The notes under the pieces: model-generated
Told to the model about the DNA's origin: nothing
The model's database searches: none
Seen by the model: only the letters and a program-made list of their open reading frames with translations
Shown: piece by piece, positions 16,981 through 24,141 of the stretch
How positions within the stretch are numbered: position 1 is the first letter of the stretch
Layout: each line of letters begins with the position of its first letter
Source of the DNA: Phil1 sp964612925
GTDB lineage: Bacteria; Bacillota; Clostridia; Christensenellales; CAG-138
DNA length: 64,000 nt
Reading direction: 5' to 3'
NCBI GenBank assembly: GCA_964612925.1
Contig: CAZTFU010000002.1
Location: forward strand, 62,001-126,000
Translations under genes and position numbers: made by a program

Positions 16981-17700
16981 ATGAAGATCATTAAGGCAAA
17001 AAATTACGATGAATTAAGCAGTCTTGCGGCCGATATGCTGCTTGAGCAGATAGCGCATAAGCCATGCTCCGTGCTTGGCTTGGCCACGGGCAGTACACCC
17101 ATAGGAACCTATAATAAGCTTGTGCAGTATTATGAAGAGGGCAAGGTATCCTTTAGCGATGTAAAAACCATAAATCTTGATGAGTATTGCGGTCTTTGCG
17201 AAAATCATGAGCAAAGCTATCGTTTTTTTATGAACGCGCACCTATTTGACAGGATAGACATAAAGAAGGAAAACACATTCGTACCAAACGGCCTTGCGGA
17301 GGATGTTTCTTATGAATGTCGGCGCTATGATGAAATATATGACAGTATTGGCCCTGCGGACATACAGCTTCTCGGCATAGGCGTAAACGGGCATATCGGC
17401 TTTAACGAGCCTGATTCCTGCCTTATTGCGCCAACGCATTGCGTTACCCTGACCGAAAGCACACGCATAGCCAACAGCCGCAACTTTACCTCACTTGATG
17501 AAGTTCCGCATAAGGCCATAACGCTTGGCTTAGCGGGCATAATGAAGGCGAAAAAAGTACTTCTGCTTGCCTCGGGTAAATCAAAGCTTGATGCTATCCA
17601 AAAAACCGTTTACAGAAGAGTTGATCCTCATGTGCCTGCGAGCTTTTTGCAGCTGCATGACGATGTTACCGTGATATGCGATTTTGATATTAATGAATAG
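16981..17700 (+). CDS. nagB: Glucosamine-6-phosphate deaminase
   Basis: A 239-residue NagB, the usual length for the short Gram-positive form. It converts glucosamine-6-phosphate to fructose-6-phosphate and ammonia in the cytoplasm. Visible landmarks: GLATGSTPIGTYNKL (phosphate loop, about residue 33), NLDEYCGL with the catalytic Asp, LLGIGVNGHIGFNEP with the ring-opening His, and the C-terminal PASFLQLHDDVTVICD. An ACAGGAG site precedes the ATG. No nagA (N-acetylglucosamine-6-phosphate deacetylase) is adjacent, so only the last step of amino-sugar breakdown is encoded here. It fits with the murein peptide and deacetylase genes in the same part of the window, in the sense of cell-wall recycling (inference). 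Confidence 0.95.
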   Translation: MKIIKAKNYDELSSLAADMLLEQIAHKPCSVLGLATGSTPIGTYNKLVQYYEEGKVSFSDVKTINLDEYCGLCENHEQSYRFFMNAHLFDRIDIKKENTFVPNGLAEDVSYECRRYDEIYDSIGPADIQLLGIGVNGHIGFNEPDSCLIAPTHCVTLTESTRIANSRNFTSLDEVPHKAITLGLAGIMKAKKVLLLASGKSKLDAIQKTVYRRVDPHVPASFLQLHDDVTVICDFDINE

Positions 17701-17721
17701 TTCCGTAAGAATGTCTATCAA

Positions 17722-17762
17722 ACAAGGCAAAGCAGTCAAAATGGAAGCTTCGCCTTGTTTTT
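17722..17762 (+). terminator. Intrinsic terminator of nagB
   Basis: Stem 17722-17733 with 17747-17758 (ACAAGGC paired with GCCTTGT, extended by AAGC/GCTT across one mismatch), loop of about 13 bases, then TTTTT. Confidence 0.75.
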
Positions 17763-17814
17763 CGTCCTTGTAGAAAATCCGTTTTGTATTATTTACGTTA
17801 TATACAGTAAGAAA

Positions 17815-18633
17815 TCAAGCACTCTTTTGCTTTTGAACGCCGTTGACATCTATTATGGTTTCTCCGTCAAGCAGCAGTTCGCTTACCGTTACGAACTCAT
17901 AGCCAAGCTCCTGCGCCGTTTTGATCAACGTGGGCAGATATTCTTTTATTTTGTAGCCGTTATTGTGGCAAAGTATTATGCAGCCGGGATGCAGTTTGGG
18001 AATAACGGTATCAAGTATGGTCTGCGCGCTGCGTTCCTCCTTCCAGTCTATGGTATCAATATCCCATTGTATCACCTCATAACCAAGTGAACGCATTGTA
18101 GTTATAACGGTATCGTTGTATTCACCGAACGGAGCACGGAAAAGCTTGCTCCGTTGGCCTGTCAGCTTTTCGATTGTATCATCGTAATCAACGGTTTCCT
18201 TTTTCATTTGTTCTTTGGATATGCCGTTCATGTGCGGATGCGTAGCCGAATGGTTGCCGATTTCGTGACCCGCTTCGGCTATAAGTTTAACATCATCAGG
18301 ATATTTTTCAGTCCAATACCCGCAAAGAAAAAACGTTGCTTTTACGCCGTATTCTTCAAATGTATCAAGAATGAATTGAGTTTTGTCATCCTCCCATGCC
18401 GCATCAACGGTTATGGCTATTTTCATATCGCTACGTTCAACGCTGTACACGGGCAGTTCCTTCTTTTTGCCGGCAAGCACCTCAAGCTCGTATTCCTCCG
18501 TTTGTAACATAGCTGATGTGGGTGAAACCGCGCCCTGCGAAAATGACAGGACAATTATTACCGCCGCTGTAACGGCGGCAATGATTATTGCTGCTATAAT
18601 AAGCATCTTTTTTGTTATGACGAATATCTTCAT
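17815..18633 (-). CDS. Membrane-anchored polysaccharide deacetylase (CE4, PdaB-like)
   Basis: A 272-residue carbohydrate esterase 4 protein: a short cytoplasmic start, one membrane segment (residues about 9-35, IIAAIIIAAVTAAVIIV), an external linker and the NodB fold. CE4 motifs: ITVDAAWEDD in place of the standard TFDDG, NHSATHPHM (the metal HxxxH), RAPFGEYND, DTIDWK and IILCHNN. The altered first motif resembles the PdaB branch of sporulation deacetylases, where the first Asp pair is also not standard, so activity is plausible but uncertain. The likely substrate is peptidoglycan GlcNAc or MurNAc. ATG at 18633 is preceded by GGAGGAAAG; the longer in-frame start lacks a site. It is convergent with nagB. 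Confidence 0.88.
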   Translation of the reverse strand: MKIFVITKKMLIIAAIIIAAVTAAVIIVLSFSQGAVSPTSAMLQTEEYELEVLAGKKKELPVYSVERSDMKIAITVDAAWEDDKTQFILDTFEEYGVKATFFLCGYWTEKYPDDVKLIAEAGHEIGNHSATHPHMNGISKEQMKKETVDYDDTIEKLTGQRSKLFRAPFGEYNDTVITTMRSLGYEVIQWDIDTIDWKEERSAQTILDTVIPKLHPGCIILCHNNGYKIKEYLPTLIKTAQELGYEFVTVSELLLDGETIIDVNGVQKQKSA

Positions 18634-18693
18634 AAGCTTTCCTCCGCTAAACTGATTATGTCTATGCTTATGCACCGAAAAAGCAAAGCTTTC

Positions 18694-18722
18694 ATAATAT
18701 AATAATTACAATGCATTTTGAA
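18694..18722 (-). promoter_or_regulatory. Possible promoter of the polysaccharide deacetylase gene
   Basis: Minus-strand TTCAAA (18722-18717), 17 bp, TATTAT (18699-18694). The surrounding DNA is very A/T-rich, so chance matches are likely. I did not find a convincing sporulation-type promoter. Confidence 0.35.
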
Positions 18723-18865
18723 ATTATAAAAGCATGGTTTTATGGAGCACACAAAATAGCAATGCTTGTGCCAAATACAAGGCGTAAGGGTAGAGCCACA
18801 ACGGATCTCATTAGACTATTTTGTCTTGGACGGCCTTGAGGTATTGCTCGATTTTCCTTACTTCA

Positions 18866-18894
18866 TTGCCATAATATTGAGCATATGGTAGAAT
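18866..18894 (+). promoter_or_regulatory. Sigma-A-type promoter of recD2
   Basis: TTGCCA (18866-18871), exactly 17 bp, TAGAAT (18889-18894); the start near 18901 leaves a 23-base leader holding a GGGAGG site. Confidence 0.65.
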
Positions 18895-18923
18895 AAACTT
18901 GGCACATAGGGAGGCTGTTTACC

Positions 18924-21161
18924 TTGGATACATTTGTCGGTACGGTAAAAAGCATAATATATAAAAACGCGGAAAACGGTTATACGGTGCTGGAAGCCGT
19001 TGATGATAGCGGTGACGAGCGCACTGTTGTTGGTTCTCTTCCGCTTATTGTTGTGGGCGAAAAGGCCGAATTTGGCGGAGAATGGACGGAGCATCCCACA
19101 TATGGCACTCAGTTCAGGGCCCGCACAAGCAAAACCTTGGCACCGGCGACATTGGGGGCGCTTATAAACTATCTTGGCAGTGGGCTTATTAAGGGTGTCG
19201 GCGCTTCAACAGCGCGAGATATTGTTGCAATGTTTGGCTCCGATACGCTCAATGTGCTTGAAAATGAGCCGGAAAGGCTGCGTGAAGTGCCGGGAATAGG
19301 CCGCATAAGGGCTTCTAAAATAGCGCAATCATTCGCAATGCAAAGGGGAATGCGCGAGGTTATGCTTTCCCTGCAGGAATTCGGCATAACGGTTGCGCAA
19401 AGCATGAAACTGTATAATACATACGGCGATCTTTGCATAGCAAAGCTTAAAGAGAATCCATACAGATTGATAGATGATATTGAAGGTATTGGCTTTATAA
19501 CAGCGGATAAGCTTGCCGCAAAGGCAGGGTTCGAGGCGGATTCTCCGTTCAGAATAAAGGCAGGACTAAAATATACGCTGCAATGGGCAAGGCAGGAGGG
19601 GCATACCTATCTGCCGCGAGAAAAGTTGCTTGAAGTTGCCACGGGCATTCTCAATACAGACTTGCTTCCGACCGAAACAATGCTTGACGAGCTTATAATA
19701 TCTCAGGATGTTGTATATAAGCTTATTGACGGTACGGATGCCATTTTCTTACCGGGAATGTACAGCGCGGAAAGCGAATGCGCAAGGCGCATTGCAAGCA
19801 TTGCTTCGCGCGGGGGAGCTCAGCTTCTGTTCGGCACAAAAGCGCAAATCGATTCGCTTGAAAAGGAATTCAAAATACCGCTTGCACCGCAGCAGCGCAG
19901 AGCGGTGGAAACTGCACTTAAAAGCGGTGCGACAGTAATAACGGGCGGACCGGGCACAGGAAAAACTACCATATTAAAATTTATAATTCGCCTTGTCGAA
20001 CGAATGGGGCTTGATTATGAACTGTGTGCGCCAACGGGTCGCGCCGCAAAGCGCATGAGCGAGGCTACGGGCACGCAAGCACGCACGATACATCGTATGC
20101 TCGGTTACGGCGTAGGCGGGGACAGGTTTTTGCACGATGAAGACAATCCGCTGTTGACGGATGTTGTAATCGTTGATGAAATGTCCATGGTTGACGTGTT
20201 GCTTATGCGTTCGCTGCTCAGGGCCATTCCAAGCGGGGCTCACCTTATAATGGTAGGCGATGCCGATCAGCTACCGCCCGTGGGGCCGGGCAACGTACTA
20301 AGGGATATCATATCAAGCGATATGGTGCCGGTTATACGCCTAAGCGATATTTTCCGCCAAGCCGAACGCGGTATGATAGTTGAAAACGCACATCGCATAA
20401 ACAACGGCAAGGATCCCGAACTTTATTCGGATACGGATGACTTCAAATTTGAAGAAATATCGGGTGCGGAACAGATTGTGCGCCGCGTAATAGCACTGTA
20501 TTCGGGAAAAACAAACAAGCTGATGACAAGCGAACCCGCAATGGATGTGCAGGTGCTTGTTCCGATGAAAAAAGGGGCACTCGGTACGGTAAATCTTAAC
20601 ACACGCCTTCAGGCGGCAATGAACCCGCCATCCCCGTACAAAAAGGAGCGCAAGCAGGGTGACATGATATTGCGCGAAGGCGACAAGGTCATGCAGATAA
20701 AGAACGATTACAAAATACCGTGGAAGCGCACGGCATCGGGCGAGGAGGGCAGCGGAGTATTCAACGGCGATCTTGGTACAATAGAGCGGATAGATCTTTC
20801 CGAACAGGAGGTAACCGTGCTTTTTGATGATGAACGTGCCGCCGCTTATGATTATTCCATGCTTGATGAACTAAACCTTGCCTATGCATCAACGGTTCAT
20901 AAGAGTCAGGGCAGCGAATACCCCATTATAATAATGCCGCTTGCAGGCGGCGCACCGCAGCTTATGACAAGAAACTTACTCTACACTGCGGTCACAAGGG
21001 CAAGAGAACAGGTATTTATACTCGGCAGCAGCAAATGCGTTTACGATATGGTTAACAACAACCAAATCCGCCGCAGATACAGCGCGTTAAAATGCATGCT
21101 GGAGGAACTTAATTCTATCTCATTAAGGTTTGATGGTGAAGAAGATGGGGCGAATACTTGA
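18924..21161 (+). CDS. recD2: RecD2-type ATP-dependent DNA helicase (5'-3')
   Basis: A 745-residue stand-alone RecD2 helicase of SF1B, not part of RecBCD. N-terminal OB-like region (residues 1-80), tandem helix-hairpin-helix segments (about 90-210), then the motor: GGPGTGKTT (Walker A, about residue 340), VDEMSMVD (Walker B), GDADQLPPVGPG (motif III) and a C-terminal ASTVHKSQGSEYP with TAVTRAREQV (motifs V-VI). RecD2 acts in DNA repair and fork maintenance in bacteria without RecBCD. The start is TTG at 18924, supported by GGGAGG nine bases upstream and the conserved start of the OB region; there is no ATG alternative. Its last 29 bp overlap comF. Confidence 0.94.
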   Translation: MDTFVGTVKSIIYKNAENGYTVLEAVDDSGDERTVVGSLPLIVVGEKAEFGGEWTEHPTYGTQFRARTSKTLAPATLGALINYLGSGLIKGVGASTARDIVAMFGSDTLNVLENEPERLREVPGIGRIRASKIAQSFAMQRGMREVMLSLQEFGITVAQSMKLYNTYGDLCIAKLKENPYRLIDDIEGIGFITADKLAAKAGFEADSPFRIKAGLKYTLQWARQEGHTYLPREKLLEVATGILNTDLLPTETMLDELIISQDVVYKLIDGTDAIFLPGMYSAESECARRIASIASRGGAQLLFGTKAQIDSLEKEFKIPLAPQQRRAVETALKSGATVITGGPGTGKTTILKFIIRLVERMGLDYELCAPTGRAAKRMSEATGTQARTIHRMLGYGVGGDRFLHDEDNPLLTDVVIVDEMSMVDVLLMRSLLRAIPSGAHLIMVGDADQLPPVGPGNVLRDIISSDMVPVIRLSDIFRQAERGMIVENAHRINNGKDPELYSDTDDFKFEEISGAEQIVRRVIALYSGKTNKLMTSEPAMDVQVLVPMKKGALGTVNLNTRLQAAMNPPSPYKKERKQGDMILREGDKVMQIKNDYKIPWKRTASGEEGSGVFNGDLGTIERIDLSEQEVTVLFDDERAAAYDYSMLDELNLAYASTVHKSQGSEYPIIIMPLAGGAPQLMTRNLLYTAVTRAREQVFILGSSKCVYDMVNNNQIRRRYSALKCMLEELNSISLRFDGEEDGANT

Positions 21162-21804
21162 GGCACTGCTTGATGCGATATACCCCAATGACCTTGTTTG
21201 CGCCATATGCTCTCAGGAAGCACATGTTGACGAACACGGGCTGTGTGACGATTGCGCTTTACAGCTTGAATATGTAAAACAAACGGATAAGCAGGAGTAT
21301 ATAGATGACATATACTGTGCCGTATATTATACAAATCATATCGCAGGTGCAGTACATAACTTCAAGTTTAATGATGCGCGCTACCTTTGCCGCGCCTTAG
21401 CATCGCTTATCGATCTTCCGAACGAGTGGGAAGCGGACTGCATTGTACCGATACCTTTGCACAAGGCAAGAAGGCGTAAACGCGGCTATAACCAAAGTAC
21501 ACTTATTGCCGAAGAACTGTGCAAAAGATACGATGTTGCCATTGATGAATCGCTCGTTGAACGCATTTCGAATACAAAAAGTCAACGTACATTGGGTCAA
21601 GCACAACGCGCCGAAAACATTATCGGAGCGTTTTCGGTCACGGGTGATGTTAAGGATAAAAAGATTTTGCTCATAGATGACGTATTTACTACCGGCGCAA
21701 CAATGAACGAATGCGCCAGAGTGTTAAAATGCGCAGGCGCAAGCAAAGTATATGCCGCCGCGGTGTGCATGGCAAAGAAGCCCGACGATAATAAAATCCA
21801 ATAA
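21133..21804 (+). CDS. comF: ComF-family phosphoribosyltransferase-like protein
   Basis: A ComF homologue of about 223 residues. The N-terminal zinc finger has two CxxC pairs (CAIC and CDDC), and the C-terminal type I phosphoribosyltransferase domain carries ILLIDDVFTTGATM, the PRPP-binding loop. CIVPIPLHKARRRKRGYNQS is the family's highly conserved middle motif. ComF is needed for natural transformation in Bacillus and Haemophilus, probably in the cytoplasm with ComFA and DprA; this window has no other late competence gene apart from a ComEC-like hydrolase domain protein far upstream. The start is uncertain (ATG 21133, GTG 21136, ATG 21145); I prefer 21133, which has AAGG just before it. It overlaps recD2 and is probably cotranscribed. 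Confidence 0.87.
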   Translation: MVKKMGRILEALLDAIYPNDLVCAICSQEAHVDEHGLCDDCALQLEYVKQTDKQEYIDDIYCAVYYTNHIAGAVHNFKFNDARYLCRALASLIDLPNEWEADCIVPIPLHKARRRKRGYNQSTLIAEELCKRYDVAIDESLVERISNTKSQRTLGQAQRAENIIGAFSVTGDVKDKKILLIDDVFTTGATMNECARVLKCAGASKVYAAAVCMAKKPDDNKIQ

Positions 21805-21808
21805 CCAT

Positions 21809-21849
21809 GTATTATCCCTCAAACACGTTCATAAGCTTTAGCAAAGCTT
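21809..21849 (+). promoter_or_regulatory. Possible sigma-E-type promoter overlapping a hairpin, upstream of spoIIID
   Basis: GTATTAT (21809-21815), 14 bp, CATAAGCT (21830-21837) partly matches the sigma-E pattern (KMATATT, 14-15 bp, CATACAnT). A perfect 7-bp hairpin (21833-21839 and 21843-21849, loop AGC) followed by TTTTG overlaps the -10 box. The hairpin may be the comF terminator. A start about 7 bases after the -10 box would drop its 5' arm. The -10 match is 5 of 7 fixed positions, so confidence is limited. Confidence 0.4.
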
Positions 21850-21865
21850 TTGTTGGGGGGATAGC

Positions 21866-22162
21866 ATGTACACATATATTGAAGAACGTGTATTGAATGT
21901 AGCCGAATACATAGTTGAACACGAAGCTACCGTAAGGGCCGCCGCAAGCAGATTCGGCATAAGCAAGTCAACCGTGCATCATGATATGCAGGTTCGTTTG
22001 AAAAACATAGATGCCGATATGGCGGATAAGGTACGCGCAATACTCGAGAAGAATAAAAGCGAACGCCATATTCGCGGCGGAATGGCAACATACATAAAAT
22101 ATAAAGGTAAGCCCATACAGAATAATACAACGGGTAGAAAAACCAAGCCTATAGTGCTGTAA
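21866..22162 (+). CDS. spoIIID: Stage III sporulation transcriptional regulator SpoIIID
   Basis: A 98-residue DNA-binding protein, close to the 93 residues of Bacillus subtilis SpoIIID. The N-terminal helix-turn-helix reads EYIVEHEATVRAAASRFGISKSTVHHDM, followed by the family's RLKNIDADMADKVRAILEKNKSERHIRGG (both in the expected order) and a basic tail. SpoIIID activates and represses many sigma-E genes in the mother cell and helps turn on sigma-K synthesis. Here the tail after RGG is unusually basic (KYKGKPIQ, TGRKTK). A GGGGGGAT site precedes the ATG. It follows comF by 61 bp, unlike the Bacillus setting near mbl. It is strong evidence that the organism forms endospores or has ancestors that did. 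Confidence 0.95.
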   Translation: MYTYIEERVLNVAEYIVEHEATVRAAASRFGISKSTVHHDMQVRLKNIDADMADKVRAILEKNKSERHIRGGMATYIKYKGKPIQNNTTGRKTKPIVL

Positions 22163-22165
22163 GTA

Positions 22166-22194
22166 TTGCTAAATGCGGTGCAATAAAGTATACT
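22166..22194 (+). promoter_or_regulatory. Sigma-A-type promoter placed for a leaderless tcdA transcript
   Basis: TTGCTA (22166-22171), exactly 17 bp, TATACT (22189-22194). Only seven bases separate the -10 box from the ATG at 22202, so the predicted start falls on or next to the start codon. No ribosome binding site is present, which agrees with a leaderless mRNA. Confidence 0.6.
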
Positions 22195-22201
22195 GTCGCA
22201 C

Positions 22202-22915
22202 ATGGAAGAGAGATTTGTACGAACACAGGCTTTAATAGGCGATGATGGGCTGACGCGGCTGAAAAACGCCAACGTGATCCTCTTTGGCGTAGGCGGGGTA
22301 GGTTCTTATGCGGCAGAAGCGCTTATAAGGAGCGGCATAGGTTCAATAACACTTGTTGACGGTGATACCGTTGCCGTAAGCAATATAAACCGTCAGCTTA
22401 TAGCACTTGATTCAACCGTCGGCATTCCCAAGGTCGAAGTGATGGCCTCAAGGGGCAGAGACATTAATCCGCACTGTAAAATAACCGCGCTTAATTGCTT
22501 TTATGATGCTTCTAGCGCAAAGACGATAGAGTTTGAAGCCTATGATTACGTTATTGATGCAATAGACACGGTTTCTTCAAAGCTGCTTATAATCGAATCC
22601 GCCGTACAAGCGGGGACAGGAATAATAAGCTGTATGGGAACGGGCAATAAGCTTGACCCTACATTGTTTGAGGTTACGGACATTTATAAAACATCCGTCT
22701 GTCCGCTTGCCCGCGTTATGCGAAAGGAGCTGAAAAAGCGCGGAATAGATCGGCTGAAAGTGGTCTATTCAAAAGAAGTGCCCACAGCGCCGCATTTTAA
22801 CGAAGGAGAAGCCGATACACGTAGAAGATCAACACCCGGCAGTATATCGTTTGTACCCGGCGCAGCAGGTCTTATACTGGCAGGAGAGGTAATAAAAGAC
22901 ATCGCTTTTAATTGA
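22202..22915 (+). CDS. tcdA: tRNA threonylcarbamoyladenosine dehydratase (TcdA, ThiF/MoeB superfamily)
   Basis: A 237-residue E1-like enzyme that cyclises N6-threonylcarbamoyladenosine at position 37 of tRNAs to ct6A, using ATP. The nucleotide-binding VILFGVGGVGSYAAEALIRSG starts near residue 25; DGDTVAVSNINRQ is the adenylation motif; DAIDTVSSK and SCMGTGNKLDPT follow, and the C terminus has STPGSISFVPGAAGL. The order and length match TcdA (YgdL/CsdL) rather than ThiF. The ATG at 22202 has no Shine-Dalgarno sequence and lies seven bases after a -10 box, so the mRNA may be leaderless. It stands between two sporulation genes, probably as its own transcription unit. Confidence 0.92.
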   Translation: MEERFVRTQALIGDDGLTRLKNANVILFGVGGVGSYAAEALIRSGIGSITLVDGDTVAVSNINRQLIALDSTVGIPKVEVMASRGRDINPHCKITALNCFYDASSAKTIEFEAYDYVIDAIDTVSSKLLIIESAVQAGTGIISCMGTGNKLDPTLFEVTDIYKTSVCPLARVMRKELKKRGIDRLKVVYSKEVPTAPHFNEGEADTRRRSTPGSISFVPGAAGLILAGEVIKDIAFN

Positions 22916-22922
22916 TATCGCG

Positions 22923-22951
22923 GAATAACATCAACTTTGCGGGGCAACCAT
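22923..22951 (+). promoter_or_regulatory. Possible forespore (sigma-F/G-type) promoter of sigG
   Basis: GAATA (22923-22927), 15 bp, GGCAACCAT (22943-22951), which fits the sigma-F pattern (GYATA-like, 15 bp, GGnnAnnnT). A start near 22958 gives a 25-base leader with GAGGTG. In Bacillus subtilis sigG is read by sigma-F and then sigma-G, so a forespore promoter is expected here. Confidence 0.5.
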
Positions 22952-22982
22952 AAGAGCATAACGTTTTAAGTGAGGTGCTCAT

Positions 22983-23756
22983 ATGGCGATCAACAAGGTT
23001 GATATCTGCGGACTTGATACTTCAAGACTTCCGCGACTGACTCAATCACAGAGCAAGGAGCTTCTTGTGCGCATAAAGAACGGCGACAATGCTGCAAGGG
23101 ATGAGTTTATAAACGCCAATTTACGGCTTGTATTAAGCATAATTCAGCGATTCTCGGGCCGTGGCGAACAGATGGATGACCTTTTTCAGGTCGGTTGCAT
23201 CGGTCTTATTAAGGCAATAGATAATTTTGATATAAGCATGGACGTTAGGTTTTCCACCTACGCCGTGCCCATGATAATAGGTGAACTAAGGCGCTATTTG
23301 CGTGACAACACCGCACTTAGGGTCAGCCGTTCGATAAGAGATACGGCATATAAGGCATTAAAAAAACGTGCGGAGCTTATGGATCGGCTTTCGCGCGAAC
23401 CAAAGCTTGACGAAATAGCAAAGGAACTTGAACTGAAGGAAGAAGATGTAGCATTTGCCTTAGAGGCGATACAGGATCCCGTATCGCTATACGAACCCGT
23501 ATATCATGATGACGGAGATGCCATATTTGTTATGGATCAGATTAAGGATGATAAGGATTGCGACGATAAGTGGCTTGATTCAATAGCGATAAGCAACGGA
23601 CTTGACAGTCTTGCCGAACGTGAAAGAAAGATAATCGAACTTAGATTTTTCCACGGACGAACGCAAATGGAAGTTGCCGATGAAATAGGTATAAGTCAAG
23701 CGCAGGTATCAAGGCTTGAAAAAAACGCGCTTAAAAGCATGAGAAAATACATATAA
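22983..23756 (+). CDS. sigG: RNA polymerase sporulation sigma factor SigG
   Basis: A 257-residue forespore sigma factor (B. subtilis SigG is 260). The N terminus NKVDICGLDTSRLP is specific to SigG, where it contributes to control of activity. Region 2 contains LRLVLSIIQRFSGRGEQMDDLFQVGCIGLIKAID and FSTYAVPMIIGELRRYLRD (the -10 recognition core), and region 4 ends with TQMEVADEIGISQAQVSRLEK, the -35 helix-turn-helix. SigG runs late forespore gene expression. In Bacillus it lies after the spoIIGA-sigE pair; here sigE is absent and tcdA lies upstream. The ATG at 22983 follows GTGAGGTG. A hairpin lies directly after the stop codon. Confidence 0.96.
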   Translation: MAINKVDICGLDTSRLPRLTQSQSKELLVRIKNGDNAARDEFINANLRLVLSIIQRFSGRGEQMDDLFQVGCIGLIKAIDNFDISMDVRFSTYAVPMIIGELRRYLRDNTALRVSRSIRDTAYKALKKRAELMDRLSREPKLDEIAKELELKEEDVAFALEAIQDPVSLYEPVYHDDGDAIFVMDQIKDDKDCDDKWLDSIAISNGLDSLAERERKIIELRFFHGRTQMEVADEIGISQAQVSRLEKNALKSMRKYI

Positions 23757-23766
23757 AATGCCATCG

Positions 23767-23794
23767 TCATATTGCATCGTCGCCCGCATACAAT
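23767..23794 (+). promoter_or_regulatory. Sigma-E-type promoter of yqfC, overlapping the sigG terminator hairpin
   Basis: TCATATT (23767-23773), 13 bp, CATACAAT (23787-23794). The -10 box is a full match to the sigma-E consensus CATACAnT and the -35 matches KMATATT; the spacer is one base short of the usual 14-15. The -10 lies in the 5' arm of the following hairpin. The start is expected near 23800, inside the 3' arm. yqfC and yqfD belong to the sigma-E regulon in B. subtilis, which fits. Confidence 0.65.
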
Positions 23795-23815
23795 GCTGTA
23801 TGGGGGCGTTTGTTT
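23781..23815 (+). terminator. sigG terminator-like hairpin that also buries the yqfC ribosome binding site
   Basis: A 12-bp stem with one mismatch (23781-23792 and 23797-23808), ATGC loop, then TTTGTTT: a typical intrinsic terminator 24 bp after the sigG stop. The GGGGG at 23802-23806, the only ribosome binding site for yqfC (ATG 23816), lies in the 3' arm. Any read-through RNA from sigG would hide the site; RNA starting at the embedded sigma-E promoter would lack the 5' arm and leave it open. Confidence 0.75.
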
Positions 23816-24106
23816 ATGATTAAGAAAAGGCGTAGAATAAAGCTTGGACGGCGCATAGGCGAGTTTTTGGACATTCCCGAAGAAGCTTTCGGGGATACGT
23901 TAAAAATATGCATGATAGAAAACGGCTTTGCAAGCGTAGAAAACTATAAGGGGGTATTTGAGTGCGATAAGCAGCTTATAAAGCTGCGCTCGTCAAGCGG
24001 CATTGTTCGAATAGACGGATCTGAGCTCGTGCTCGGAGAGATAAGAAGTGATCGCGCAGTGGTGTTTGGAAAGATAAAATCCGTTTCTTTTGAGGAGCAA
24101 TTATAA
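23816..24106 (+). CDS. yqfC: Sporulation protein YqfC
   Basis: A 96-residue basic-to-acidic small protein of the YqfC family. It begins IKKRRRIKLGRRIGEFLDIPEE and has the YabP/YqfC-like beta pattern (LKICMIENGFASVENYKGV, IKLRSSSGIVRIDGSELVLGEI). In B. subtilis yqfC and yqfD are sigma-E genes of the mother cell, and the clostridial homologues are sporulation markers; a precise biochemical role is not established. ATG at 23816 uses the GGGGG nine bases upstream; a TTG at 23810 would leave almost no spacing and is rejected. yqfD follows after 35 bp. Expression is probably shielded from sigG read-through by the hairpin described separately. Confidence 0.9.
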   Translation: MIKKRRRIKLGRRIGEFLDIPEEAFGDTLKICMIENGFASVENYKGVFECDKQLIKLRSSSGIVRIDGSELVLGEIRSDRAVVFGKIKSVSFEEQL

Positions 24107-24141
24107 ATTTTTCTAAAATTTTGCGTTAGGAAAGGCAACCT

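Noticed and set aside
18762..18839. 25-codon reading frame upstream of recD2
   Set aside because: No ribosome binding site, composition looks like chance, and it ends before the recD2 promoter.
23810..23815. TTG start for yqfC six bases upstream of the chosen ATG
   Set aside because: It would leave only about three bases after the GGGGG site; the ATG at 23816 has normal spacing.
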